From Thalassococcus sp. S3 (lineage in GTDB: Bacteria; Pseudomonadota; Alphaproteobacteria; Rhodobacterales; Rhodobacteraceae): a stretch of 64,000 nucleotides of DNA. Shown one piece after another: positions 7,396 to 17,553 of the stretch. The first letter of the stretch is position 1; the number at the start of each line of letters is the position of its first letter. Location: contig NZ_CP022303.1 of assembly GCF_004216475.1 (NCBI RefSeq), positions 3,348,001 to 3,412,000 on the forward strand, given 5' to 3'. The notes beneath the pieces were generated by a model. The model made no database searches, had not been told where the DNA came from, and saw nothing but the letters and a program-made list of their open reading frames with translations. A program made the position numbers and the translations under genes.

Positions 7396-8790
7396 TTACA
7401 GCCAGGTGTGGAAAGACCGGTTCGCCATCGGCTCGACCATCTCGGACCCATCGTGATGCGGGGCATAGATCTCGGCCACCTTGCGCACGGCTTCTTGCGG
7501 GCTCAGTTCTTCGCTTTGTCCAGTGCGGCGGCTGGTCAGTTCCACCACGCCATTCTTCAGGCCGCGCGGCCCCGCCGTGATCCGCCACGGCAGGCCGATC
7601 AGATCCATCGTGGCAAACTTGCCACCCGCCCGTTCGTTGCGATCATCATAAAGCGGCTCAAGCCCCGTCGCAGCCAGCGCGGTGTAGATCTGCGAACAGG
7701 CGGCATCGACGGCCTCATCCCCCTGTTTCAGGTTAACGATACCGCAATGAAACGGCGTGACGCCTTCGGGCCAGATGATCCCGTTTTCGTCATGGCTTGC
7801 CTCGATGATCGCGCCCAGCAGGCGGCTGACCCCGATGCCGTGGCTTCCCATGTGAACGGGAACCTGCGCGCCATCCGCGGTTTGCACGGCTGCACCCATC
7901 GCCTCGGAATACTTGGTTCCGAAATAGAAGATCTGACCGACCTCGATGCCCCTTGCGACCCGCTGCCGCTCCTTTGGGATCAGGTTGAAGATCGCTGGAT
8001 CGTGGGTTTCGTCCGTCCTGGCATAGCGAGAGGTGAACTCTTCCAGAACCGCCTGGCATTCCGCGACATCGTCATAATCGATCTGACGATCCCCAAAGGT
8101 CAGATCGGTCACCTCGCTGTCATAAAAGACCTCTGATTCCCCGGTTTCGGCCAGAACAAGGAATTCATGCGTATAGTCGCCCCCGATCGGGCCACCATCG
8201 GCGCGCATTGGGATCGCCTGCAATCCCATCCGCTCATACGTGCGCAGATAGCTGACCAGATGGCGATTATAGGCGTGCAAAGCCGCGTCCTTGTCGACGT
8301 CGAAGTTATAGCCGTCCTTCATCAGGAACTCGCGACCGCGCATCACCCCGAACCGTGGCCGGATCTCGTCCCGGAACTTCCATTGAATATGGTAAAGCGT
8401 CAGCGGCAGATCCTTGTAGCTGCTGATATTGGCGCGGAAGATGTCAGTGATCAGCTCTTCGTTGGTCGGACCGTAAAGCATATCGCGATCATGGCGATCC
8501 CGGATCCGCAACATCTCCTGCCCGTAATCGTCATACCGGCCACTCTCTTTCCAAAGATCGGCCGATTGCAGCGTGGGCATGAGCATCGGCACATGTCCGG
8601 CGCGCATCTGCTCTTCATGCACGATGTTTTCGATCTTGCGCAGAACCTTGAAGCCAAGCGGCAGCCAGGAATAGATGCCTGCCGAGGATTGCTTGATCAT
8701 ACCCGCGCGCAGCATCAACCGGTGGCTCACAATCTGCGCCTCCGAGGGGGTTTCCTTCAGAACAGGCAGGAAATATCGGGACAGCCGCAT
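7396..8790 (-). CDS. proS: Prolyl-tRNA synthetase (short alphaproteobacterial type)
   Basis: 464 residues from the ATG at 8790, which begins [15 protein letters not shown] as in alphaproteobacterial ProS; the 92 codons open upstream are intergenic and not protein-like. It charges tRNA-Pro. The class II catalytic core (about residues 10-330) contains [19 protein letters not shown], the motif 2 region [18 protein letters not shown], and motif 3 around [15 protein letters not shown]; an anticodon-binding domain follows (about 350-445). The INS editing domain of longer bacterial ProS enzymes is absent, which is normal for this clade. GAGG precedes the ATG. Confidence 0.95.
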   Translation of the reverse strand: MRLSRYFLPVLKETPSEAQIVSHRLMLRAGMIKQSSAGIYSWLPLGFKVLRKIENIVHEEQMRAGHVPMLMPTLQSADLWKESGRYDDYGQEMLRIRDRHDRDMLYGPTNEELITDIFRANISSYKDLPLTLYHIQWKFRDEIRPRFGVMRGREFLMKDGYNFDVDKDAALHAYNRHLVSYLRTYERMGLQAIPMRADGGPIGGDYTHEFLVLAETGESEVFYDSEVTDLTFGDRQIDYDDVAECQAVLEEFTSRYARTDETHDPAIFNLIPKERQRVARGIEVGQIFYFGTKYSEAMGAAVQTADGAQVPVHMGSHGIGVSRLLGAIIEASHDENGIIWPEGVTPFHCGIVNLKQGDEAVDAACSQIYTALAATGLEPLYDDRNERAGGKFATMDLIGLPWRITAGPRGLKNGVVELTSRRTGQSEELSPQEAVRKVAEIYAPHHDGSEMVEPMANRSFHTWL

Positions 8791-9568
8791 TTGAAACCTC
8801 GCAGGGATGACGGGACTTTGCGGGGGTCTATGCCAAAGCCGTCTTACAGGCAATCTGGCATTTTCTCTGAAAAGGAGAAGGCGGCATTGCCGGGAAAACA
8901 ATGCCGCCTCAAAGCCGCGCATCACCCTGGATTGGGGATAAAGGGCGATTACGCTAGATGCCGCCAGGATCGAAAATTGACCTGATCGGCGCGTTCGTTC
9001 ACCCGCCTCTGCAATATCGGCATAATCGCTCGACCTCGCCCGTGACGGGTAGGACCAAGGCCCCACTCACGAAGTAGGTGGCATATGACAAATACTCAGA
9101 ACGCAAGAAAGAGCGAAAACACGCATGGGTCCGTTTGCGCTCCTGTCGTGGGCGGGTCCTTGCCGGCACGCAACGCAGGTTCCCGCCTATTACGAAATGA
9201 AATCAAGCGCTTGCAGTAATGCCAAATCGCGATTTTTCGGTGAATCCGCCTTACAAGGAAGGGTTTGATCGCATCCGCATCTATGGGAGAGGCCGCGACG
9301 GCGGAAGCCACCGGGATGGCTTGGCATCAGGGCCTTTGGCGGAGGTCAACCCGCGGCGGGTGCCCATCAACGCAGAAAGCCATGGGTTGGTCGTTTTGCC
9401 GTCGACAACCAGTCGCTGGCCTAGGTGCCAGTCTTCGCGGCATATCCGGGCATGAATTTGCGGGCGGCAGAGGGGTTTTCCGGCTGATCGCCCGGTCAAG
9501 CCTGGCTGCCCCTTGCATCAGGCGCGGTGATGCGCGATGTCAGATACATTCATTTTTTTGAGGCTAAG
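8791..9568. other. Long gene-poor stretch with palindromes
   Basis: Nearly 780 bases without a recognisable gene. It must carry the promoters of proS (minus) and of the AI-2E-type permease (plus). Seen directly: a 10-bp hairpin at 8880-8908, the palindrome CAAGCGCTTG at 9204-9213 and the perfect 12-bp palindrome AAATCGCGATTT at 9224-9235. Short open frames around 9219-9561 on both strands show no family resemblance and no good ribosome binding site. In related genomes purine genes often precede the AI-2E-type permease; they are absent here, so the stretch may be the scar of a rearrangement. Confidence 0.45.
8880..8908 (-). terminator. Stem-loop with pyrimidine tail on the minus strand
   Basis: GGCGGCATTG and CAATGCCGCC form a perfect 10-bp stem around a nine-base loop. 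Read on the minus strand it is followed by TTCTCCTTTTC, a rough U-tract. It stands upstream of proS, so it would end a transcript arriving from the gene-poor region, or act in the proS leader. Confidence 0.5.
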
Positions 9569-10636
9569 ATGGCACTTCCGGTCCGCGATCAGCTAAAGTA
9601 CTGGGGGCTTGCGACAGCATTACTGATTTTGTCCCTTTGGTTCCTGGGCGACGTGCTGCTGCCTTTCGTCATTGGCGGAGCCATCGCGTATTTCCTGGAT
9701 CCGGTCGCGGATCGCATCGAGGAAATGGGCGCCTCGCGTGGCGCTGCAACGGCAATCATTACCGTGATCGCGATCCTGATTTTCGTGGTGATGGCGTTGC
9801 TGGTGGTGCCAACGCTGGTGGCGCAGACGCTGCAACTGGTCGATACCGCCCCGGCCTTGCTGCGCAATCTTCAGGGGTTTCTGACCACTCAATTCCCGTC
9901 AATCCTGGATGAGGGATCGACCCTCCGGCAATCGCTGACCTCGATCGGTGAAACCATTCAGAGCCGTGGCGCCGAGTTGCTGAACACGGTGGTGACCTCG
10001 GCGATGTCGCTGGTCAATTTCGTGATTCTGCTGGTGATCTCTCCGGTGGTGGCGGTCTACCTGCTGCTTGACTGGGACCGCATGATCGCACGTATCGACG
10101 ATCTCCTGCCCCGGGACCATGCGCCGGTGATCCGCCGGCTGGCTGGTGAAATCGACAAGACGCTGGCCTCTTTCGTGCGGGGAATGGGAACTGTCTGCCT
10201 GATCCTGGGCACCTATTATGCCATTGCCCTGATGCTGGTCGGGCTGCAATTCGGCCTTGTTGTCGGCTTTGTTGCGGGACTGGTCACCTTCATCCCCTAT
10301 CTCGGCGCTCTGATCGGTGGAGCACTGGCGATTGGGCTGGCCCTTTTCCAGTTCTGGGGCGATTGGGTTTCGATCGGACTTGTGGCCGGCATCTTCATGG
10401 TCGGCCAGGTGATCGAGGGCAACGTTTTGACCCCCAATCTTGTTGGTCATTCCGTCGGGCTGCACCCCGTTTGGCTGCTTCTGGCTCTTTCGGTCTTCGG
10501 AGCGTTGTTCGGCTTTGTGGGCATGTTGGTTGCCGTTCCGGTTGCCGCAGCCCTCGGGGTGGTCGCGCGCTTCGCCACGAGCCAATATCTGGACAGCCGC
10601 CTTTATCAGGGTCTGTCCGGGACGGACGAAACGTAA
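9569..10636 (+). CDS. AI-2E family transporter (PerM-like permease)
   Basis: 355 residues with about eight transmembrane segments in the PF01594 pattern: two N-terminal helices (about residues 12-50), a pair at 60-85, a soluble loop (about 95-150), and the C-terminal cluster carrying GTYYAIALMLVGLQFG, FIPYLGALIGG and FMVGQVIEGNVLTPNLVG, which are family signatures. Members have been linked to autoinducer-2 export or Na+/H+ exchange, and most, including this one, have no proven substrate. Start at the ATG 9569 behind GAGG. It is one base from hdaA and likely shares its transcript. Confidence 0.85.
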   Translation: MALPVRDQLKYWGLATALLILSLWFLGDVLLPFVIGGAIAYFLDPVADRIEEMGASRGAATAIITVIAILIFVVMALLVVPTLVAQTLQLVDTAPALLRNLQGFLTTQFPSILDEGSTLRQSLTSIGETIQSRGAELLNTVVTSAMSLVNFVILLVISPVVAVYLLLDWDRMIARIDDLLPRDHAPVIRRLAGEIDKTLASFVRGMGTVCLILGTYYAIALMLVGLQFGLVVGFVAGLVTFIPYLGALIGGALAIGLALFQFWGDWVSIGLVAGIFMVGQVIEGNVLTPNLVGHSVGLHPVWLLLALSVFGALFGFVGMLVAVPVAAALGVVARFATSQYLDSRLYQGLSGTDET

Positions 10637-10637
10637 A

Positions 10638-11303
10638 ATGAGCAAACAGACCAGTTTTGATCTCTCCGGCGCACCTGCGCTGGCGCGAGAGGACTTCTTT
10701 GTCTCTCCGTGCAATGCCGTTGCCGTTGCGATGATCGACGCACCCCAAACCTGGCCCTCCGGCAAACTGGCCCTGACCGGCCCCGCCGGCTCGGGCAAGA
10801 CCCATCTGGCGCAGATCTGGGCGACGGAGAACAACGCGCGGCTTCTTCCAGCCACGAACCTGACCGAAGGCGACATTTCCTACCTAGCTCAGGGATCGGT
10901 CGCGGTCGAGGACGTGCCAGCGCTCTCCGACGATCTGTCCGCGCAAAAGATGCTCTTTCATCTGCATAACCTCGTGCTGGCGAATGGTCACCGGCTGCTT
11001 TTGACGGGCCGTCCCGCTCCAAAACACTGGGCGCTGTCGCTGCCGGACCTGCAAAGCCGTATCGAAGGCGCGCAACACGCCGCGCTGCAGGAGCCGGACG
11101 ACCAGCTTTTGGGCGCAGTCCTTGGAAAGCTTTTTGCAGACCGGCAGATCCTGCCAAAACCCGATGTGATCCCCTATCTTGTAAGTCATATGGATCGCTC
11201 ATTTGCGGCTGCGGGTGAGATCGTGGATCGCCTGGACCGGACCGCGCTGGACGAAAAGCGCAGCCTGAACCGTGCCTTGGCGATCCGTCTTCTCGCGCCC
11301 TGA
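10638..11303 (+). CDS. hdaA: HdaA, DnaA-related regulator of replication initiation
   Basis: 221 residues homologous to the AAA+ part of DnaA but without its DNA-binding domain. Walker A GPAGSGKT is at residues 48-55 and a reduced Walker B region (VAVEDVPAL) follows near residue 90. The N-terminus carries QTSFDL (residues 4-9), which fits the sliding-clamp binding motif through which Hda proteins meet the DNA polymerase III beta clamp and promote ATP hydrolysis by DnaA, preventing re-initiation. The start ATG at 10638 follows the permease stop by one base. Gene order permease-hdaA-ppk1 is usual for Rhodobacteraceae. Confidence 0.88.
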   Translation: MSKQTSFDLSGAPALAREDFFVSPCNAVAVAMIDAPQTWPSGKLALTGPAGSGKTHLAQIWATENNARLLPATNLTEGDISYLAQGSVAVEDVPALSDDLSAQKMLFHLHNLVLANGHRLLLTGRPAPKHWALSLPDLQSRIEGAQHAALQEPDDQLLGAVLGKLFADRQILPKPDVIPYLVSHMDRSFAAAGEIVDRLDRTALDEKRSLNRALAIRLLAP

Positions 11304-11343
11304 GCGTCACCAAACCGTCACACCCCGACCGCATAAGGCCATC

Positions 11344-13518
11344 ATGACCTACGCTGATTTTCTCAAGTCCCCATTTCCACCGGCCCAATCCTTTCCCGAT
11401 CTCGACGGTACTGGCCCAGAGCGCTTTTTTAACCGCGAACTGAGTTGGCTGGCCTTCAATTGGCGTGTTCTGGAAGAGGCCGAGAATGCCCGGGTTCCAC
11501 TGCTGGAACGGTTGCGGTTTCTGTCGATATCCGCCAACAACCTTGATGAATTCTACACCGTGCGCGTGGCCGGTCTGCGCGAACTCGCACATGCCGGCAA
11601 CACCACTCCGGCAGCGGATGGTCTGAGCCCGGCGCAGCAACTGGTTCTCATCAACGAGGACGCTCGTCGCCTCATGGAGGCTCAGCAAAGGATGCTGGCC
11701 GATCTGAAGGTCGCGATGGAGGCCGAAGAGATATCGATCCTCGATCTCGGCTCCCTCACCGACGCGGACCGGGCCCATGTCGCCGACGTCTTTCTGACGC
11801 AGGTTTTCGCGGTTCTCTCCCCGCTTGCCATCGACCCTGCGCACCCCTTCCCCTTTATCCCGAACGGCGGCTTTTCCCTGGCTCTCCAACTGGAGCGCGC
11901 CAAGGACAAACGCCCCCTGCAGGCACTGTTGCCGATCCCCAACCAGATCAGCCGCTTCATTCGTCTTCCGTCAGAGACGGGCGCGCATCGGTTTCTTCCG
12001 CTTGAGGATCTTCTGCTTTTGCAGATCGAACACCTTTTTCCCGGCTACAAGGTGAAGTCGCATTTCAGTTTCCGGGTCCTGCGCGACAGCGATCTGGAAC
12101 TGGAAGAAGAAGCCGAAGATCTGGTCCGCGAATTCGAAGTTGCGCTCAAGCGGCGGCGCCGGGGCGAAGTGGTTCGAATGACCCACTCCGCCGGGGCGCC
12201 GGAAAAGCTGCTTTCGGTCATCATGGAGGAGCTGGGCGTTACACCCGATGAGGTCATCCAGATGGACGGGATGATCGGTGTCGCGGATCTTAGTGAACTG
12301 GTCCTCAGCGAACGGCCCGACCTGCTTTGGCCGCCCTTCAATCCACGTGTACCGGAACGCGTGCAGGATCATGAAGGGGACATGTTCGCCGCGATCCGGC
12401 AAAAGGACATGCTGTTGCACCACCCTTACGAGACGTTCGATATGGTGGTGCGTTTCCTGCAACAGGCGGCACGCGATCCGAATGTCGTCGCGATCAAACA
12501 GACCCTTTATCGCACTTCCCGCGATTCCCCGATCGTCGAAGCCCTGTGCGAGGCTGCCGAAGACGGCAAATCCGTCACCGCGCTGGTGGAGTTGAAAGCC
12601 CGCTTTGACGAGGCCGCCAACATCCGCCAGTCACGCAGGCTGGAACGTGCGGGCGCCCATGTCGTCTATGGCTTCATGGATCTCAAGACCCACGCCAAAA
12701 TCAGCACCGTCGTGCGCCGCGAAGGCAACGAACTTGTCACCTATACCCACTACGGCACCGGAAATTATCACCCCATCACCGCGCGCATCTATACGGATGT
12801 GTCATTCTTCACCTGCGACGCGACGCTTGGTCGGGATGCAACCAAGGTCTTCAACTACCTGTCCGGCTATGCCCAGCCGGAGACGTTGGAGAACCTTGCC
12901 ATATCACCGATCACGCTCAAGCCGCGACTTCTGGAGATGATCGCAGGCGAGATCGAACATGCAAAGGCGGGGCGTCCGGCGGAAATCTGGGCCAAGATGA
13001 ACTCGCTTATCGAAAGCGAGGTCATTGACGCGCTTTACGCGGCAAGCCAGGCCGGGGTGAAGATCAGTCTGGTCATTCGGGGCATTTGCGGTTTGCGCCC
13101 GGGCATCGAAGGTCTCAGCGAAAACATACGGGTCAAATCGATTGTGGGCCGGTTCCTCGAACATTCCCGCATCGTGTGCTTTGGCAACGGCCACGGTCTG
13201 CCCAGCAAGAAAGCACGGGTCTATATCAGCTCCGCCGATTGGATGGGCCGAAACCTCAATCGACGGGTCGAGACGCTGGTGGAAATCACCAACGGCACCG
13301 TAAAGGCCCAGATCGTCAGCCAGGTCATGGCGGCGAACCTGGCGGACGTGTCGCAAAGCTGGGTGATGAACCCGGATGGCTCCTTTACCCGGACGCCTGT
13401 CCCCGAAGGTGAATTCGCGTTCAACTGCCATCGCTTTTTCATGGAAAATCCGTCGCTCTCGGGTCGCGGCTCCGCCGGAGCTTCGGATGTTCCCAAGCTC
13501 ACTCACACGAAAGACTAG
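11344..13518 (+). CDS. ppk1: Polyphosphate kinase 1
   Basis: 724 residues covering the four Ppk1 domains: N-terminal helical domain starting at [19 protein letters not shown], head domain, and two phospholipase-D-like catalytic domains. His469 in THYGTGNYH corresponds to the autophosphorylated His and His607 in [11 protein letters not shown] to the second active-site His. The enzyme makes long-chain polyphosphate from ATP. The ATG at 11344 is preferred to an upstream one at 11272 that overlaps hdaA. The partner exopolyphosphatase lies 1 kb downstream but is separated by an exporter gene. Confidence 0.95.
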   Translation: MTYADFLKSPFPPAQSFPDLDGTGPERFFNRELSWLAFNWRVLEEAENARVPLLERLRFLSISANNLDEFYTVRVAGLRELAHAGNTTPAADGLSPAQQLVLINEDARRLMEAQQRMLADLKVAMEAEEISILDLGSLTDADRAHVADVFLTQVFAVLSPLAIDPAHPFPFIPNGGFSLALQLERAKDKRPLQALLPIPNQISRFIRLPSETGAHRFLPLEDLLLLQIEHLFPGYKVKSHFSFRVLRDSDLELEEEAEDLVREFEVALKRRRRGEVVRMTHSAGAPEKLLSVIMEELGVTPDEVIQMDGMIGVADLSELVLSERPDLLWPPFNPRVPERVQDHEGDMFAAIRQKDMLLHHPYETFDMVVRFLQQAARDPNVVAIKQTLYRTSRDSPIVEALCEAAEDGKSVTALVELKARFDEAANIRQSRRLERAGAHVVYGFMDLKTHAKISTVVRREGNELVTYTHYGTGNYHPITARIYTDVSFFTCDATLGRDATKVFNYLSGYAQPETLENLAISPITLKPRLLEMIAGEIEHAKAGRPAEIWAKMNSLIESEVIDALYAASQAGVKISLVIRGICGLRPGIEGLSENIRVKSIVGRFLEHSRIVCFGNGHGLPSKKARVYISSADWMGRNLNRRVETLVEITNGTVKAQIVSQVMAANLADVSQSWVMNPDGSFTRTPVPEGEFAFNCHRFFMENPSLSGRGSAGASDVPKLTHTKD

Positions 13519-13589
13519 ATCCGCGTCCAGCGTCCGTTCTCGGGAGCGGACCACGTTCAACGCTATCCTCACACCTCGAAATGTAAATC

Positions 13590-14483
13590 ATGTTGCACGC
13601 TGACATATTGCGGCCCTTTGCGCTGGTTTTTCTGGCCCTAACCTTTATCGTGATCGGGGATGCCGCAGGCAAAACCATGGCTCAAAGCGGCATCAGCCCT
13701 CTCTTTATTGCCTGGACCCGGTTCGCGCTTGCCGCGGCTCTGATCCTGCCCTTTGGCGGGCTCCGGACATCCGAGTGGAAAGCCCTTTTTGATTGGCGTG
13801 TCCTCCTTCGGGCCGGCCTTATTGTGGCCGGCATATGCTCTATCCTCACCGCGCTCCGGACAGAGCCCATCGCAAACGTCTTCGGCGGGTTCTTCATTGG
13901 CCCGGTGGTGTCTTATCTGCTCTCTGTCCTGCTTCTGGGCGAGCGTGTCACCGCCTCGCGCTCCTTCCTTTTGGTGCTGGGCTTTGTCGGTGTTCTGTTA
14001 GTCGTCAAACCCGGGATCGCCACCTCAGCCGGTATGCTTTTCGCGGTTTTGGCGGGGTGTTTTCATGGCGCTTATCTTGTGGCCACGCGCTGGCTTGCGT
14101 CCGATTTCAGACCCTCCTTCCTTCTGACCTCTCAATTGGTTCTTGGCGCGCTTGTCTTGCTTCCTTTCGGACTGCCGGAATGGCCCGAAGCCTTGGACAG
14201 CGATGTCGCGATCCTGGTGGCGATCAGCGCCCTGGGGTCGGCTGCGGGAAACTATCTTTTGGTGATCGTGAACCGCAGGACCCCGGCCAGCCTTGTCGCA
14301 CCGCTGATCTACACGCAGCTTATTGCAGCGACGGCCATCGGATATTTCGTCTTTTCGGAATGGCCGGATCTTATCAGTCTGGCGGGTCTCTGTCTCATCC
14401 TCGCATCGGGTCTTCTCTCCCTTTGGGCAACCCGCCTGTCCACCCCGGCCAAAGAGACTGATGCATCACACAGAGCGCGTTGA
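13590..14483 (+). CDS. EamA/DMT-family exporter
   Basis: 297 residues with ten predicted transmembrane helices in two EamA repeats (about residues 8-140 and 150-285). The segment ALRTEPIANVFGGFFIGPVVSYLLSVLLLGE at the end of the first repeat is typical. Family members export amino acids, nucleobases or drugs; the substrate is unknown. It lies between ppk1 and ppx on the same strand, 71 bases after one and 51 before the other. Confidence 0.85.
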   Translation: MLHADILRPFALVFLALTFIVIGDAAGKTMAQSGISPLFIAWTRFALAAALILPFGGLRTSEWKALFDWRVLLRAGLIVAGICSILTALRTEPIANVFGGFFIGPVVSYLLSVLLLGERVTASRSFLLVLGFVGVLLVVKPGIATSAGMLFAVLAGCFHGAYLVATRWLASDFRPSFLLTSQLVLGALVLLPFGLPEWPEALDSDVAILVAISALGSAAGNYLLVIVNRRTPASLVAPLIYTQLIAATAIGYFVFSEWPDLISLAGLCLILASGLLSLWATRLSTPAKETDASHRAR

Positions 14484-14534
14484 CCCACACCCCATGATCG
14501 CGCATCCTTTCGCACAGATGATCCTGGGGGACGC

Positions 14535-16079
14535 ATGAACCTACACGCTGACGCAGCAGGCCCCGATTGGGGTCCGTTTGGACGTCCCATCTTTGATGAC
14601 CCCAGCGCGCGTGCTCTTTCGCGTGTGGGCGTGATTGATGTCGGTTCGAACTCCGTTCGTCTGGTTGTCTTCGACGGGGCCGCAAGATCGCCCGCCTATT
14701 TCTACAACGAAAAGATCATGTGTGCCCTGGGCGCGGGGCTGTCAGAGACCGGGCATCTGAACCCCGAAGGGCGTGTTCGGGCCCTCGCGGCGATCCGGCG
14801 TTTCCAACTGCTGGCAAAGGGTATGGATCTTCCGCCGCTCACGGCCGTGGCCACGGCGGCCGTGCGAGACGCAGAAGATGGGGCCGCGTTCCGTGACGAA
14901 GTTGAGCGGGAAACGGGCCTTCGGATCTGGGTGATCGACGGTAAGGAGGAAGCCCGCCTTTCGGCGCAAGGCGTGTTGCTGGGATGGCCCGGATCCTATG
15001 GGTTGGTCTGCGACATCGGCGGATCGTCCATGGAACTTGCAGAGATCCGCGAGGGGCGTGTCGGGCGGCGGGTCACCTCACAGCTCGGCCCCCTTAAGCT
15101 GAAGGAAGTGAAAGGCGGCAAATCCGGGCGCAAGACGCATATCAAGACCGTGATCGAAAGCCTGTCGGACGAGATGGGCACGCAGCGCGACCGGCTTTTC
15201 CTCGTCGGCGGGTCATGGCGGGCCATTGCACGCCTGGATATGGAGCGGCGAGGCTATCCGCTGCACGTGCTGCATGAATACCGGATGAGTACGTCCGCGG
15301 TGAACAGCACCGCCCGCTTCATTGCCGACAATGACCCGGATGAGCTGCGCGCCGCCTGCGGCATTTCCAGCACGCGCATGGCCCTCGTCCCCTATGCGAT
15401 GGAGGTTCTCAAACGGTTGGTCCGCACTTTCAAACCCAAGGATATCGCCGTTTCTAGCTATGGCATCCGCGAGGGCCTTCTTTACGAACAGATGCCTCAG
15501 CGTCTGAGAGATCGCGACCCACTCATAGAAGCCTGCCGGTTTGCCGAAGCAAAGGACGCGCGGATGCCCGGCTTTGGCCGCACGCTTTATGACTTTGTCA
15601 CGCCACTTTTCAAATCAGCGCCAGAAGCCAAACAGCGCCTGATCAAGGCGGCCTGTCTTTTGCATGACGTCAGCTGGCGCGCGCATCCCGATTACAGGGC
15701 CGAGGTCTGCTTTGATAACGCGACCCGCGCCAATCTGGGCGGGCTAAAGCATTCCGAACGGATCTTCGTCGGTCTGGCCCTTCTGCACCGCTATCGCAAT
15801 CGGCGCGAGGGCACGCGGTTCGAAGACCTCTACAACCTGCTGGATGAAAAATCCCAGCACGAGGCAGAGATCCTGGGCAAGGCGATGCGGTTCGGCGCAA
15901 TGCTTTGGATGAGACGGGACGCGCAGATGGGCCAATTGCGCTGGTTCCCGCAGAAAAAGCAACTGCAACTGCGCATGCCGGTTCAGGCCCTGCCCCTGTT
16001 CGGTGAGGTGGCCGAGTCCCGGTTCATGTCCCTTGCAAACTCACTGCAGGCCGATGTGTCCGTCAAAACACTGCGCTGA
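14535..16079 (+). CDS. ppx: Exopolyphosphatase (Ppx/GppA family)
   Basis: 514 residues. The ASKHA phosphatase fold is shown by GVIDVGSNSVRLVVFDG (residues 32-48), AVATAAVRDAEDG near 96-108 and the second phosphate loop CDIGGSSMEL near 157-166; a helical C-terminal HD-like extension follows (about residues 330-500). It releases phosphate from polyphosphate ends and may also act on pppGpp. Start at 14535 behind GGGGGACGC. It counterbalances Ppk1 encoded upstream. Confidence 0.92.
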   Translation: MNLHADAAGPDWGPFGRPIFDDPSARALSRVGVIDVGSNSVRLVVFDGAARSPAYFYNEKIMCALGAGLSETGHLNPEGRVRALAAIRRFQLLAKGMDLPPLTAVATAAVRDAEDGAAFRDEVERETGLRIWVIDGKEEARLSAQGVLLGWPGSYGLVCDIGGSSMELAEIREGRVGRRVTSQLGPLKLKEVKGGKSGRKTHIKTVIESLSDEMGTQRDRLFLVGGSWRAIARLDMERRGYPLHVLHEYRMSTSAVNSTARFIADNDPDELRAACGISSTRMALVPYAMEVLKRLVRTFKPKDIAVSSYGIREGLLYEQMPQRLRDRDPLIEACRFAEAKDARMPGFGRTLYDFVTPLFKSAPEAKQRLIKAACLLHDVSWRAHPDYRAEVCFDNATRANLGGLKHSERIFVGLALLHRYRNRREGTRFEDLYNLLDEKSQHEAEILGKAMRFGAMLWMRRDAQMGQLRWFPQKKQLQLRMPVQALPLFGEVAESRFMSLANSLQADVSVKTLR

Positions 16080-16145
16080 GGCGCCAGAAGACATCGCATC
16101 AAACCCATTCGATCAGAGCTTAGGGTCCGGCGGCAAGACACGTCA

Positions 16146-16508
16146 CTAGATCTCGATGTCCTCGGGCAAACCCTTTGGCTGAGTGTTCTCGGGTTGGTCT
16201 GGCTTGCGCCGGATAATGATGTCGCCGTTGGGAAGAATTTCAGGCGGATCGTAGGCTGACCAGTCTTGCACCTGATCCATCAGGTCCCCAAGCGCCGGAC
16301 CCATTTCGGTCATGAACCCTCTGAAGGATGGCCCAACCTCTTCGAACATGCCTCGCAAATCGTCCCAGGCCGGTGCCATTTCCTGACGCAATCCTTCAAG
16401 GAAAAGATCCGCGCCACGCTCCATCAGGCTTTGCCCCTCATCCTCCTGCGCCGCGGCAAGCGGGGGCAGTGAAAGCGCCACGAAAAAGATCATCAGTCTC
16501 TGTCTCAT
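16146..16508 (-). CDS. Small exported acidic protein of unknown function
   Basis: From the ATG at 16508 the product is 120 residues with a clear cleavable signal peptide (MRQRLMIFFVALSLPPLAAA, cut before QEDEG). The mature part is acidic and helical (GADLFLEGLRQEMAPAWDDL) and ends with a Pro-rich tail carrying PNGDIIIRRKPD. I recognise no catalytic motif. An upstream ATG at 16562 would hide the signal peptide behind 18 residues and overlap the neighbouring gene, so it is rejected. Likely periplasmic; similar short proteins are common in Rhodobacteraceae but are not characterised. Confidence 0.65.
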   Translation of the reverse strand: MRQRLMIFFVALSLPPLAAAQEDEGQSLMERGADLFLEGLRQEMAPAWDDLRGMFEEVGPSFRGFMTEMGPALGDLMDQVQDWSAYDPPEILPNGDIIIRRKPDQPENTQPKGLPEDIEI

Positions 16509-16545
16509 ATCTCTAATATAGGATCGCTCGCTGCCGGGAATAAGA

Positions 16546-17553
16546 TCAAATGTCGAGGTCAAGTGTGACCGGGAAATGGTCCGAGGCCGTCAACAAGGCC
16601 TCGCGCAGAGTGTGGTCCTTCCAGCATGCGGGGTCATCGAAGGGATGCCAGATCCGCCAGGCGGGCCGTCGCGCCATCAGGTCCGGGGACACCATGATGT
16701 AGTCCAGCAATGCCTGCAGATATCTTTTCTGATCCGACAGATAGAATCGCGCGGTCGTTGGCGTCGCTCCAAGCCGACGCAGAAGCGCTTGACGCGCATG
16801 CGGGTCGAAAAGCGCCTTATCGCTTGCCGGATCGCCCATCACGATCTCGACCGATGATCGCCCGAAAAGATGTTCGTATTCATCAAGGCCCGGGCCATCG
16901 TTCAGGTCGCCCATGACAACCAACGGCTCTGCCGCATCCAGATGAGCGTCAATGCGTCTGCGCAACCAGATCGCCTGCGCCAATTGCTTTCGACGGTTCG
17001 CAATCGACCGGCGCATGACTTCGTCCCGCGTCCTGGCGCCATGCGGCGCCTTGGATTTAAGATGCGCCCCGATCAGCCGAAAGGTCCGGCCATTGGCCGT
17101 GTCAATCAAGAGCTCAAGCGGAGGTTTGGAGAAAACCACCGCATCCTGTGTCGCGTCGATGTCCAGATCGATCCGGAAGGTCCCGTCGAAGCGTGGGGCC
17201 TGCATGTCCTCGTGCGGGTCGTGGCGCACTTGCATCAGATCAGGATCATAGAGCAGCGCAATCTCCTGCTGGGTGTTGTTGGCAAATCCAATCGCGGCCC
17301 GGCGGGTCCGGAGCGAGAACGCCGCGGCGAAGTCCTCTAGCGCACGCCGTGTGCTGCGCGTGGTGTTTTCGTCCGGCGCCTCCACCACCAGGACCGCATC
17401 GGCATCCAGTGACCGAAAGACCTGACCCAACGCGTCGATCTGCTGCCGCCGGGTGATGTCGTGGCGCGCCGATGGGCCCTCATCGGGCGAAAGCGCGTTC
17501 GTGTCGTCAAAAAGGGCGTTGAACCATTCAACGTTGTAGGTCGCGATCCGCAT
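16546..17553 (-). CDS. Endonuclease/exonuclease/phosphatase (EEP) family protein
   Basis: 335 residues with the EEP fold motifs: MRIATYNVEWF at the N-terminus, the metal-site region VVMGDLNDGPG near residue 215, and the terminal SDHFPVTLDLD with the catalytic Asp-His pair. The usual QE motif is represented by VVVEAPDEN near residue 55. Members cleave nucleic acid phosphodiesters, sphingomyelin or inositol phosphates, and the substrate cannot be chosen from sequence. There is no signal peptide, so it is probably cytoplasmic. Its ATG overlaps the TAA of the TerB-J-domain gene by one base. Confidence 0.82.
   Translation of the reverse strand: MRIATYNVEWFNALFDDTNALSPDEGPSARHDITRRQQIDALGQVFRSLDADAVLVVEAPDENTTRSTRRALEDFAAAFSLRTRRAAIGFANNTQQEIALLYDPDLMQVRHDPHEDMQAPRFDGTFRIDLDIDATQDAVVFSKPPLELLIDTANGRTFRLIGAHLKSKAPHGARTRDEVMRRSIANRRKQLAQAIWLRRRIDAHLDAAEPLVVMGDLNDGPGLDEYEHLFGRSSVEIVMGDPASDKALFDPHARQALLRRLGATPTTARFYLSDQKRYLQALLDYIMVSPDLMARRPAWRIWHPFDDPACWKDHTLREALLTASDHFPVTLDLDI

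Noticed and set aside
9265..9561. 98-codon plus-strand frame in the gap before the AI-2E-type permease
   Set aside because: No ribosome binding site, odd composition rich in Arg/Gly/Trp, no recognisable domain.
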